DNA from: Chitinophagaceae bacterium
GTDB taxonomy: Bacteria; Bacteroidota; Bacteroidia; Chitinophagales; Chitinophagaceae
Direction: 5' to 3'
DNA: 46,790 nt
Assembly (NCBI GenBank): GCA_025455665.1
Contig: JALOMC010000001.1
Coordinates: 1-46,790, forward strand
This document shows, piece by piece, positions 25,630-33,689 of the stretch; position 1 is the stretch's first letter, and each line of letters starts with the position of its first letter. The translations under genes were made by a program, and so were the position numbers. The notes under the pieces were generated by a model that ran no database searches, had not been told where the DNA came from, and worked only from the letters and a program-made list of their open reading frames with translations.

Positions 25630-27918
25630 ATGATCCGCCTTATTGCCGCCGTAGCTATAGCCTGCTGTAGCCTACAGAGTGCAGCGCAACGTACCTCCTA
25701 TTCTGCCGCCGAAATTGACCGCTTGGCCTCGCTGGGCAAACTATGGGGTATGCTGCATTATTTTCATCCCCATGTGCTCAATGGCTCGGTGGTGACTGAT
25801 AGCCTGGTGCTACCGGCCGCCCGGCAGCTGGCTGCCGACCCCAGCGCTGCCACCTACCAGCAGGCGGTAGCTGCCATGCTGGCCCGTGTAGCCGACCCCG
25901 CTACCAAACTTATTTTGGCCAGTGGCCCCCGGCAGCCGGTGCGGCTGTTGACCCAGCCCCAGCGGGCCACCGTACACCCACTACCGGGCAACAGACAGTA
26001 CATAGCCCTGCCGACGGACATAGAAGGCGAAGCCGAACTGGCGAAAACCGGATTCATGGACGATAGCTGGAAAAAGTCGGCAGGCATTGTGCTGGATTTG
26101 CGGAAAGCCGACTATCAAGCCCCCAATTGGAGCGATCAGCAATTTCTGTCCGACTTTTTTCCTGCCATTCGCAACGCCCTACTGGGCAAAAAAAAGATGC
26201 CCAGCCTGCAGGAACGGGTAGCTGGCCATAACGGCTTTGTGTCGCAAACGCAAACAACACCCAATGTATACAGCAGCGGATGGCGCAGCAATGTGCTGAC
26301 TCCATCGGTCAATGGCAATGAGAAAGCTTACGGCAAGCCTTTTGTTTTTGTGCTTCATCAAAACAGCCATGCCGAGCTGATCTGGCAATGCCTGCTACTG
26401 TCGGCAACCGGCGTTTGCCAGGTGCTGCTGGATGGTACGCCCCCCTACACCGCCGATGGCACTACTACCACTATTTCGCTAAGCGATGCGCTGAGCTGCC
26501 AGATACGCATCAGCGATGTGTACACGGGCACGGGGCGGCGCCTGCCACCGCCCGCCGATGTGCTACCCATTACAGATACCAGCCTGCAGGGTGGCTTTGT
26601 CAAGCGCTGCGTGCAGCTTCTTCAAACCACCAGCAGCATGGTGCCGTCCACGTTGGCCATCGGCGCCGAATATGTATACCCGAAGCCCGCCCGCTATGGC
26701 AGCAGCCTCTACCCCGATGCGGACCTGCGCCTCATGGCACTGTACAATTGGTGGAATGCTATTCACTACTTTTTTCCGTACAAGCACCTGACCGACAAGG
26801 CGTGGGACACGGTACTGTACCAGCATATACCAATGATGCTGCAGGCAAAGGATTCGGTAGCATATATGCTGGCTGTAAGAAGCATGGTAAGCGATATCAA
26901 CGACAGCCATGGCTTTATTTTGAACATGCTGCCGGCTACACCTGCCCGTGCATTGTATGGGTACTGGCCCCCTATCGAACTGGGCTACATTGAAAACAAA
27001 CTGGTGATAGTGGATGTGGGCCGAGATAGCACCCAGGATATGAGCCAGCTACAGCCCTGGGATGAGATACTGGCTATAGATGGCACCCCAGCTGCGGCAG
27101 CTGCCGAAAAATGGCGACGGTACATTGCCAGCAGCAACCAAAGCACCTACTACCGCGATGTGGTGCGCTATTTGCCCAATGGGCCCAAAAACAGTAAGGT
27201 GACCCTGCAAATAAGGCGCAATGGTGTGGAACAAACAGTAACACTGCTGCGCAGTGGCCGTACAAACCTTCCTAAGAAGGCGGTAGACTTTAACCAACGG
27301 TATGCTACCCTGCAAACGATGCAAGACAGTGTGCTGTATGTAAATATGGGAAGCCTGAACAGCGTACAAGCTGATAGCCTGGCAAAAGTGCTGCATAAGC
27401 AACAAGTGCTGCTGCTGGATATGAGAAACTATCCGCAAGGCACTGCGTGGACCTTGGCTCCACGGCTGACTTCAGTAGCCAGAAAAGCGGTATTGTTTGA
27501 TAAGCCATTTGTAACACCAGCACACATTTTCGGTGGCGAAACGCAAGAAAATACCAACTCATGGTTTACCGTACAGCCCGCCGATCAGCAAAACGCTTTT
27601 CGCGGCCGTGTCTTCATTTTGTGCAACGAACAAACCCAAAGCCAGGCAGAGTATAGCATTATGATGTTTCAGGGAGCCACACAGTGCACGGTAGTGGGTA
27701 GCCAAACAGCCGGTGCCGATGGCAATGTAACACAGGTAGCCATACCGGGTGGGTACGAAGCATCCTTTAGCGGCCTGGGTATTTTGTACCCCGATGGCAC
27801 GCCCACTCAGCGACGGGGCATTCGGGTAGACGTGCAAATAAAGCCTACAATAGAAGGCCTGAAAGCCGGCAAAGATGAGGTGCTGCAAAAGGCGTTGTTG
27901 ATGATAGCAGGCCGCTAA
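25630..27918 (+). CDS. S41-family (tail-specific type) peptidase, secreted
   Basis: A 762-residue exported serine peptidase. The start at 25630 (MIRLIAAVAIACCSLQSAAQ) gives a clean signal peptide; the longer upstream frame runs over the typA terminator. An N-terminal motif LGKLWGMLHYFHPHV (about residue 38) is echoed later by LYNWWNAIHYFFPYKHL (about residue 371), suggesting an internal duplication of the helical segment seen in many Bacteroidota S41 proteins. A PDZ-like part follows (WDEILAIDGTPAAA), then the S41 core: VLLLDMRNYPQGT and the nucleophile region NEQTQSQAEYS, where Ser671 is the expected catalytic serine, then VGSQTAGADGN. The general base Lys/His was not assigned with confidence. 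Role in envelope proteolysis is inferred. Confidence 0.88.
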   Translation: MIRLIAAVAIACCSLQSAAQRTSYSAAEIDRLASLGKLWGMLHYFHPHVLNGSVVTDSLVLPAARQLAADPSAATYQQAVAAMLARVADPATKLILASGPRQPVRLLTQPQRATVHPLPGNRQYIALPTDIEGEAELAKTGFMDDSWKKSAGIVLDLRKADYQAPNWSDQQFLSDFFPAIRNALLGKKKMPSLQERVAGHNGFVSQTQTTPNVYSSGWRSNVLTPSVNGNEKAYGKPFVFVLHQNSHAELIWQCLLLSATGVCQVLLDGTPPYTADGTTTTISLSDALSCQIRISDVYTGTGRRLPPPADVLPITDTSLQGGFVKRCVQLLQTTSSMVPSTLAIGAEYVYPKPARYGSSLYPDADLRLMALYNWWNAIHYFFPYKHLTDKAWDTVLYQHIPMMLQAKDSVAYMLAVRSMVSDINDSHGFILNMLPATPARALYGYWPPIELGYIENKLVIVDVGRDSTQDMSQLQPWDEILAIDGTPAAAAAEKWRRYIASSNQSTYYRDVVRYLPNGPKNSKVTLQIRRNGVEQTVTLLRSGRTNLPKKAVDFNQRYATLQTMQDSVLYVNMGSLNSVQADSLAKVLHKQQVLLLDMRNYPQGTAWTLAPRLTSVARKAVLFDKPFVTPAHIFGGETQENTNSWFTVQPADQQNAFRGRVFILCNEQTQSQAEYSIMMFQGATQCTVVGSQTAGADGNVTQVAIPGGYEASFSGLGILYPDGTPTQRRGIRVDVQIKPTIEGLKAGKDEVLQKALLMIAGR

Positions 27919-27994
27919 CCGCTCGCTGGTTCATTGGCCAGCCAGCAGTTGTTTGCCCATAGCTATCGCTTGTCTATTGAACCAATAACTGATG

Positions 27995-28033
27995 AAGGGT
28001 CCTTGTAGCTTCAGGCTATCAAGGGCCCTTTTT
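27995..28033 (+). terminator. intrinsic terminator after the S41 peptidase gene
   Basis: AAGGGTCCTTG (27995-28005) pairs with CAAGGGCCCTT (28020-28030), with one mismatch, around a 14-base loop and followed by TTT. It ends only four bases before the next start codon, so expression of the next gene may depend on read-through or on a start site inside the hairpin. Confidence 0.75.
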
Positions 28034-28036
28034 GCC

Positions 28037-28522
28037 ATGAGTATACACCTGCACACCCACAGTCGCCAACACCACAGCCTTCACCTGGCTGATGGCAGCA
28101 CCTGGCAACTTCGCTACACCCACCACTGGCGCCAGGCACTTATACACGGTGCTCTCGTCGCCGAGCTTCGCCCTGTACCAGCCGGTTGGTACCTGCAGCC
28201 GGCCGGCACACCACAGCGGGTATGGGGTTTAATAATGCCGCAGCACCGCTGCAGCTTTTTTATAGCACTGCATGCGCCGCGCCTGCATTTTACCTTACAA
28301 CGCCAGCCAGGCTGTAGCAGCCGCTTTGTGCTTACCAATAGCCGACAGGAGGAATTCCTGAGCATTCAGGCTTCATTGCACTGGCAGCAACAAGCCTTCC
28401 GATTTCAGCTATACACAGCACACCAAAATATGCTACAGCAGCAACCACTTTTGGCCTTGCTGGCTGTACATTGTGCTAATGCGGGCATGCACCTGCTAAA
28501 CGGACTGGATGCCAGCACCTAA
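28037..28522 (+). CDS. hypothetical protein ahead of the second two-component system
   Basis: A 161-residue soluble protein without signal peptide or membrane helix. The start at 28037 (MSIHLHTHSRQ) is preferred because the longer frame passes through the terminator. The sequence is rich in His, Gln and Trp and has alternating beta-type strands (STWQLRYTHHWRQAL; FFIALHAPRLHFTLQ), compatible with a small beta sheet, and a terminal helix. I recognise no family. It ends 22 bases before the kinase gene and so is probably in the same transcript as that signalling pair. Codon use resembles the neighbouring genes, which supports it being real, but the protein itself is unfamiliar. Confidence 0.55.
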   Translation: MSIHLHTHSRQHHSLHLADGSTWQLRYTHHWRQALIHGALVAELRPVPAGWYLQPAGTPQRVWGLIMPQHRCSFFIALHAPRLHFTLQRQPGCSSRFVLTNSRQEEFLSIQASLHWQQQAFRFQLYTAHQNMLQQQPLLALLAVHCANAGMHLLNGLDAST

Positions 28523-28544
28523 CGACCGCACTAACCAACCTGCC

Positions 28545-30398
28545 ATGAAAAATTCAACTGTTGCATTGCTGGCCTCACCCTGCCTCGCCTTGCTAGGGAT
28601 AGTGCTGGCGCTGGCTCCGCTGCCAGCAGCCGCTCAGTGCGAATGCAGCTTGCTGATGCGTGGACAACCCATAGCAGATACCTTGCAACTGCTGCGCAGC
28701 AGTGAGGCCGTTTGCAAGGCCAAGGCCCACGAGTGGACCGCTGCCGCACTCATAGCCGGCAAGCACTTTGATGATGCACTACTGGCACTTGATAGCGCCG
28801 CTGCCATCTACCAACAGCATGCCTGTAGCGAAGCCCAACTGGAAAAGCTATGGACCCTGTATGCCAGCCTGCATGACGCGACCGCCAACTACAACGCCGC
28901 ACTGGAATGGCACCTGAAATTGCTGAAACTGGCAGAAACCACCGACGATGCCCCCGACAGGGCCACCCACCTGCTCGACATTGCCCAGGTGTTCAACCGG
29001 ATGAAGCAGTCGGACAAAGGCATAGCCTACACCCGGCAGGCAGTGCCCATCATTCGTGGGTTGGCCAATAGCAAAGCCAAAACCGAATTGCTGAATAAAG
29101 CCGGTGCCCGCTACCTTTTTCATGCACAAGACAGCAAAGACATGCTGTACCTGGATACCGCAGAAGTATTTGTAAAAGAAGCGCTGGCTACCGCTATTAC
29201 CATACAAGATGAAACTGCCGAAATCATAGCACTCACCAGGCTTGCCGCCATTTACGAGCGGCAAAAAGATTACGATGGCGCCATTCGTTTTATTGATCAG
29301 GCATTGGGAAAATGCCAACCAGGAAAACACAACCGTCAACTGATTACCTTGTTTGGCGATAAAGGCAATGCCCTGATGAAAAAGGGAAGCTTTAACGAAG
29401 CGAGACGACTGGCCGACTCTTGTCTTCACTACAGCCAGCGAGAGCAGTATGCTCCCCTTATCATGAATGCCTGGGCGCTTATTTATACCATTGAGGAAAA
29501 AGCAGGGCGCTACAAAGAAGCCATGGCTGCACTGAAGATTGCCCAATCGATGAGCGACAGCCTGGCCACCGCCGAACGCACCCGGGTGGTGAATGAGCTG
29601 GAACGCAAATACAACCAACAGAAAAATGAACGAACCATCCAAGAACTCTCGCAGCAGAAAAAGATTTACCTGCTGCTGACTGGCATAGCTATTTTAGGCA
29701 TGGTCAGTATCGGCTTCTTTTTGCGTCAGCAAAGTCTGAAGCACAAACAGGTAATACTGGAAACCGAACAGCGGCTCAACAGGGCCCGTATGAATCCACA
29801 CTTCTTTTTCAATGCCCTCGCCTCGCTACAAAGTATGGCCGTAAAAGAAGGTGATAGCCAAAACCTGGCAGTAAATCTGAGCAAGTTTTCTCATATCATG
29901 CGAGAAACACTGGAGAGCACCTACAAAGAATATGTTACCATCGAGCAGGAGATAGACTTTCTATCGGAATACCTTGAACTACAAAAGATCAGATTCCCGC
30001 AAAAGTTCAGATTTCACATACAATGTGATCCCTCGATTGAAATAGATGAGTTGCTGATTCCCTCCATGATCATTCAGCCTTTTGTAGAAAACTCCATCGA
30101 ACACGGATTTGCCGGCATGCAGCACATGGGCGACCTCTCTATTTGCTTTGCACCGCACCAGCAAGAGCTACGCATTGATATAATAGATAACGGCAAGGGC
30201 CTGACAGATAAACAACAGGTGCATAAAGATCATATCTCCCGGGCCAGTCAAATCATCAAGGATCGTATCTACCTGCTCAATATCAAACTGAAAACGAAAG
30301 CCCGCTTTAGCATCGATCATCGAACTGACCAGCAAGAAGGCGTGGCGGTCACTATCTACCTTCCAATCATTTCTAAGCATGAAACTGCTCATCATTGA
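28545..30398 (+). CDS. TPR-containing LytS-type sensor histidine kinase
   Basis: A 617-residue kinase. A signal peptide covers residues 1-31 (ending PLPAAAQ), then a periplasmic helical TPR array (about 45-360), one transmembrane helix (about 378-398, LLLTGIAILGMVSIGFFL) and the cytoplasmic LytS/YehU-type kinase core: His419 in RARMNPHFFFNALASLQ and the ATPase motifs FVENSIEHGF (N box) and IIDNGKGL (G1). It has no HisKA dimerisation domain of the common type. The start at 28545 is chosen because it opens the signal peptide directly. It overlaps the LytTR regulator gene by 20 bases, so the pair is translationally coupled: a canonical LytS/LytTR combination. Confidence 0.95.
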   Translation: MKNSTVALLASPCLALLGIVLALAPLPAAAQCECSLLMRGQPIADTLQLLRSSEAVCKAKAHEWTAAALIAGKHFDDALLALDSAAAIYQQHACSEAQLEKLWTLYASLHDATANYNAALEWHLKLLKLAETTDDAPDRATHLLDIAQVFNRMKQSDKGIAYTRQAVPIIRGLANSKAKTELLNKAGARYLFHAQDSKDMLYLDTAEVFVKEALATAITIQDETAEIIALTRLAAIYERQKDYDGAIRFIDQALGKCQPGKHNRQLITLFGDKGNALMKKGSFNEARRLADSCLHYSQREQYAPLIMNAWALIYTIEEKAGRYKEAMAALKIAQSMSDSLATAERTRVVNELERKYNQQKNERTIQELSQQKKIYLLLTGIAILGMVSIGFFLRQQSLKHKQVILETEQRLNRARMNPHFFFNALASLQSMAVKEGDSQNLAVNLSKFSHIMRETLESTYKEYVTIEQEIDFLSEYLELQKIRFPQKFRFHIQCDPSIEIDELLIPSMIIQPFVENSIEHGFAGMQHMGDLSICFAPHQQELRIDIIDNGKGLTDKQQVHKDHISRASQIIKDRIYLLNIKLKTKARFSIDHRTDQQEGVAVTIYLPIISKHETAHH

Positions 30399-31122
30399 CA
30401 ACGAAACGCCCATCCGGCAAGGTCTGCAGCTACTGATCAACCAGTGGTGCCCGGCCATTAGCGAAGTATACGAAGCCACCGGCGTAGCCAGCGGGCTTCA
30501 AAGCATACACCAGCTTCAGCCCGACATAGTGCTGCTGGATGTGGAAATGGATGACGGTACCGGCTTCGATCTGGTACGTCAGTTGCGGGACCCACGTTTT
30601 CAGCTCATATTCATTACAGCACACAACCAGTATGCCCTGCAAGCCTTCCGCTGTGCAGCCATCGATTTTTTACTAAAACCCATCAATCCGGTAGAGCTAA
30701 AAGAAGCCGTTGACCGGGCAGAAAAAAACATACGTCAGCATGTACTGACCGAACAACTGCAGGTACTACTGCAGCAACCCACAAAGCGGCTACCAGAAAA
30801 TAAGATTGTACTAAAGGATATCAATAGCACCTACTTTGTAAAGGTGAATGACATCCTGTTTTGCGAAGCAGAAGGCACCTACACCAAATTTCACTTTGTA
30901 AACAGTGCCCCCATTTTGGTAAGTAAAAACTTGAAAGAGTACGAAACCATTCTGGAGCCCATGGGCTTTATAAGAACGCACCACAGCTACCTGGCCAATG
31001 CAAGCCGCATTACGATGTACGATAAAACGGATGGGGGCTCGCTGGTGTTTGAAGGTGGTCTTAGTATCCCTGTATCGCAGCGAAAAAAAGAATATGTGCT
31101 GCAAATGCTGGCCAGCATGTAA
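30379..31122 (+). CDS. LytTR-type response regulator (LytR/AlgR family)
   Basis: A 247-residue regulator. The receiver domain has the acidic residues in LLIIDNETPIR, phospho-acceptor Asp54 in VLLDVEMDDG, the conserved Thr in LIFITAHNQY and Lys in DFLLKPINPVEL. The LytTR domain follows a linker (about residues 140-245: KIVLKDINSTYFVKVND, CEAEGTYTKFHF, FIRTHHSYLANASRI). It is the partner of the LytS-type kinase upstream, with which it overlaps by 20 bases. It resembles the first LytTR regulator of the window in layout but is clearly a different protein. Targets are unknown. Confidence 0.95.
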   Translation: MKLLIIDNETPIRQGLQLLINQWCPAISEVYEATGVASGLQSIHQLQPDIVLLDVEMDDGTGFDLVRQLRDPRFQLIFITAHNQYALQAFRCAAIDFLLKPINPVELKEAVDRAEKNIRQHVLTEQLQVLLQQPTKRLPENKIVLKDINSTYFVKVNDILFCEAEGTYTKFHFVNSAPILVSKNLKEYETILEPMGFIRTHHSYLANASRITMYDKTDGGSLVFEGGLSIPVSQRKKEYVLQMLASM

Positions 31123-31150
31123 AAAAGCAGACGCCAAGAATGGCGTCCGC
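31121..31150 (-). terminator. intrinsic terminator between convergent genes
   Basis: GACGCC (31130-31135) pairs with GGCGTC (31142-31147). On the minus strand the stem is followed by six T, which serves the unknown membrane protein gene ending at 31155; it may also help the plus-strand regulator transcript. Confidence 0.7.
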
Positions 31151-31154
31151 GTAT

Positions 31155-31640
31155 CTATTGCTTGGGTATCGTACTATGAAATCGAATATCCGACGGATTA
31201 GCCGGGTCAAATGCGACCATGATCTTATCGCCAGGCTGTACAGTAACAAATACTTCGCCCGGTACCAGGATGGTGCCTTTCCTATAATCGCCCAGCGGCG
31301 CCGATTGCTGCATGCTGGCGCTGATCTCATCAAGCTTTTTAAATAGCGCTTCCTTCGGAGTTACTGCGCTGCCAGTATCCGTCAATTGAGCATTTATTTT
31401 GGCTGTATCGCCGCTAAACAAAGCCACCGTCAGATAGTATTGCTTTGACTTGTTTCGCCGGCTACCACTACCTGTTCGCTCTTCTTTTCCGATTACACAG
31501 GCAACCTGCCGGGTAGCTTTTGCAAAAAATGCTTGCTGCTCGTGCATGCCCATGTATACAAGCGCACCAATGCCACTCAGCACCAGTAAGATAAGTGCAA
31601 ACGCCAACAAGCGCATACGAACGATTCGAGTAATGGGCAT
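31155..31640 (-). CDS. single-pass membrane protein of unknown function
   Basis: A 161-residue protein with one N-terminal hydrophobic helix (about residues 9-31, RLLAFALILLVLSGIGALVY) preceded by basic residues, and an outer soluble domain of beta type (KQYYLTVALFSGDTAKI; LVPGEVFVTVQPGDKIMVAFDP). The last motif is reminiscent of DUF3592-type proteins, where a short beta domain follows a membrane helix, but the match is too loose to name. It is the last gene of a three-gene minus-strand cluster and is followed by a terminator. The preferred start is the first ATG at 31640; an internal Met at residue 9 is an alternative. Confidence 0.7.
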   Translation of the reverse strand: MPITRIVRMRLLAFALILLVLSGIGALVYMGMHEQQAFFAKATRQVACVIGKEERTGSGSRRNKSKQYYLTVALFSGDTAKINAQLTDTGSAVTPKEALFKKLDEISASMQQSAPLGDYRKGTILVPGEVFVTVQPGDKIMVAFDPANPSDIRFHSTIPKQ

Positions 31641-31671
31641 CTCCTTTTACTTGATAAAGTTTCCAACGACG

Positions 31672-32157
31672 TTATAAAATAGTCAGCTTTACCTCAACCG
31701 TTTGAGCTGACGCTAGTTTAGGCAGCAACAAATGCCACGTCACATTTGGTGCCTGCATACCAAGGTGCTGCTGTAGCTTCACCTGCACCTCATAGCAGTT
31801 TTTGGGGCAGTGGTAGTAAAGCTGGTAGCTGATGGCCTGCAGCCCCTGCTGCAACTGTCGTTTACCAATCAGCAAGCAGTACTTATCAAAATCGATCACA
31901 GGTGTACACGAGCCCTTGACAAGTAGCTGATAGTCGGCCGCATTGGTAATGAGCAGAAAACTATCGCGTATGGCCACCTGCATTTGATATGCCGTATTGG
32001 TACAGCCATACACCTGCTCAGTATTTTGCGGCTTCAGCGTATCAACACCGCAAAACGAACTTAGCCGCTGATCGTCTTTGCCAGCAGGCTGTTCAGGCAG
32101 CAGTTGCTTTTGGCATGCCAGCAATACAAGCACGCAAAACAGTGAGGTGACTTTCAT
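31672..32157 (-). CDS. small lipoprotein with cysteine-rich beta domain
   Basis: A 161-residue lipoprotein: the start at 32157 gives MKVTSLFCVLVLLACQ, lipobox L-L-A-C with Cys near residue 15. The mature domain has several Cys (SFCGVD, VYGCTN, GSCTP, YHCPKNC), which could form disulfides, and a stretch of the form PVIDFDKYCLLIGKRQLQQG that resembles the core of PrcB-like and similar Bacteroidota lipoproteins. The similarity is by eye only. It lies 31 bases upstream of the membrane protein gene and 34 bases downstream of the secreted helical protein gene, so all three are likely to be co-transcribed and to act in the envelope. Confidence 0.72.
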   Translation of the reverse strand: MKVTSLFCVLVLLACQKQLLPEQPAGKDDQRLSSFCGVDTLKPQNTEQVYGCTNTAYQMQVAIRDSFLLITNAADYQLLVKGSCTPVIDFDKYCLLIGKRQLQQGLQAISYQLYYHCPKNCYEVQVKLQQHLGMQAPNVTWHLLLPKLASAQTVEVKLTIL

Positions 32158-32191
32158 GGCGTACCAGACTTGAAGCATTGGTTACAGTAGA

Positions 32192-33442
32192 TTACTGGAG
32201 GTTTTCACAAGGCAGCTCCTGCAACGGCGAAGGCAGGATGAGTCGTGGAGCACCGTAAGTGCCACCCCCTTCGTAATCCTGGCGGACCCAACCAACCGCA
32301 ATACCACACTTTCCATCAGCCAGCTTAATGGCCAGATTCACATACACCTCCTTGTGCAGTGGAATATCCAGTACATTTTTCTCAAGCCGCCATGTTGATA
32401 CAATGTGCACTTTAGTAACCGTATAGGCCTGTTTGCTCATTTTCATCAGCTCATAATCCGCTTTGGCCACCTTTTCAATAGTTGCGTCGCTCATCATTGG
32501 CTTGCCCATCCGCAGTTTTTTTACATACTCTTTCAGGTTATCGGCCATCTTTTTCATGAAAGCCTCAGGGCTTCCATACTTGGTCAACGCTTCGTTGATC
32601 TTCTGCAGGTTTTCATCCAAAGCAGGCTCGTTGGTATACACACGCCTTGCATTTTCCAGGTAGGTTTTACAAATCACCAGGTTTTGATAGGCGGCTACAC
32701 TCGCTTTGCTACGATAGTTTTGATATACATCAGCTGCAGACTTTATAAAACCTTCTGCCGCCTTTGCCCGGTCGGCTACTGCAGGCTGCTTGCTCATGTA
32801 CATAGCAGGCTCGGGCTTAGATGCAATAAACTCATCTACCCGTCGGGTGTACTCCAGCAGCAAATCATTGCTTGCTTTCATTGCCTGCAAAATAGCTGCC
32901 TCATCGTTTACATCCTCGCCGCCTCCATTCATGGCCGCCTTTGTATATATATAAGGTGCCGAAAACAATTCAATGGTGGCAGCTAAAGTTTCGTTGCGCT
33001 GTTGGCGTAAATTTTCTTTACCACCGGCGAGGCTGTTATAAACCTGCTGGCACTCCTGCAATGCCTTCTCCATGGCCGCGGTATTATAGTTCGCATCTTT
33101 GGTCTTTGTATTCTTCAATGCCATCTGGGCATTTTGGATACCACTACTGTATACTACTTGCTTATTATTCTCATCAGTATGGTTGCGCATTTTTTCGATG
33201 TGCTTCCAAAAAAGGTTGATTTGTCCCTTTGCTACACTGGATGTTTCCTCGGGTGGAATGGCCACTGCTGAATTTCCCGAAGCCGCTTCCCCATTGCCCG
33301 CCTTGCTTTGACCGGCATCGCCTTTGGTTACCTGTTCCACTGCTTTGCCTGCCTTTTTTTCCAGCTCCTTACGACCCGGAATCTTTAACTGCGCCAAGGC
33401 AGGTATTGGCAGTAACAGGAGTGCTACATATAGATGCTTCAT
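32192..33442 (-). CDS. secreted helical protein of unknown function (416 aa)
   Basis: The start at 33442 gives a signal peptide (MKHLYVALLLLPIPALAQ). After a Lys/Glu/Gly-rich linker (about residues 20-65) the protein is almost entirely helical, with charged heptad-like stretches (KDANYNTAAMEKALQECQQVYN; YVKKLRMGKPMMSDATIEKVAK), and ends with a small beta part containing CGIAVGWVRQDYEGGG. No catalytic motif is visible. It is the first gene of the three-gene minus-strand cluster (33442 to 31155). I do not recognise a family. Confidence 0.75.
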   Translation of the reverse strand: MKHLYVALLLLPIPALAQLKIPGRKELEKKAGKAVEQVTKGDAGQSKAGNGEAASGNSAVAIPPEETSSVAKGQINLFWKHIEKMRNHTDENNKQVVYSSGIQNAQMALKNTKTKDANYNTAAMEKALQECQQVYNSLAGGKENLRQQRNETLAATIELFSAPYIYTKAAMNGGGEDVNDEAAILQAMKASNDLLLEYTRRVDEFIASKPEPAMYMSKQPAVADRAKAAEGFIKSAADVYQNYRSKASVAAYQNLVICKTYLENARRVYTNEPALDENLQKINEALTKYGSPEAFMKKMADNLKEYVKKLRMGKPMMSDATIEKVAKADYELMKMSKQAYTVTKVHIVSTWRLEKNVLDIPLHKEVYVNLAIKLADGKCGIAVGWVRQDYEGGGTYGAPRLILPSPLQELPCENLQ

Positions 33443-33689
33443 ACGCAAAAGGATGATAGTGGAAACGAAAGGTAGCAGGACTATTGGCCGGCAAAAGGCC
33501 GGATAAACAAGTGCTAAAAACGCATTAACAGCCGCCGTAGCAGGCAGTTGCTATTTGTATACCGCATGGCGCAGTCAGTTATCAATTGGGTGCCACAAAC
33601 TATTAGATGGGCTATTGCGGCTATGCAAGTACAGAAGTGGGGCCATGGGGCTGGTATAGATTGCTGGCCGCAACCAATCTCGTATTCTT

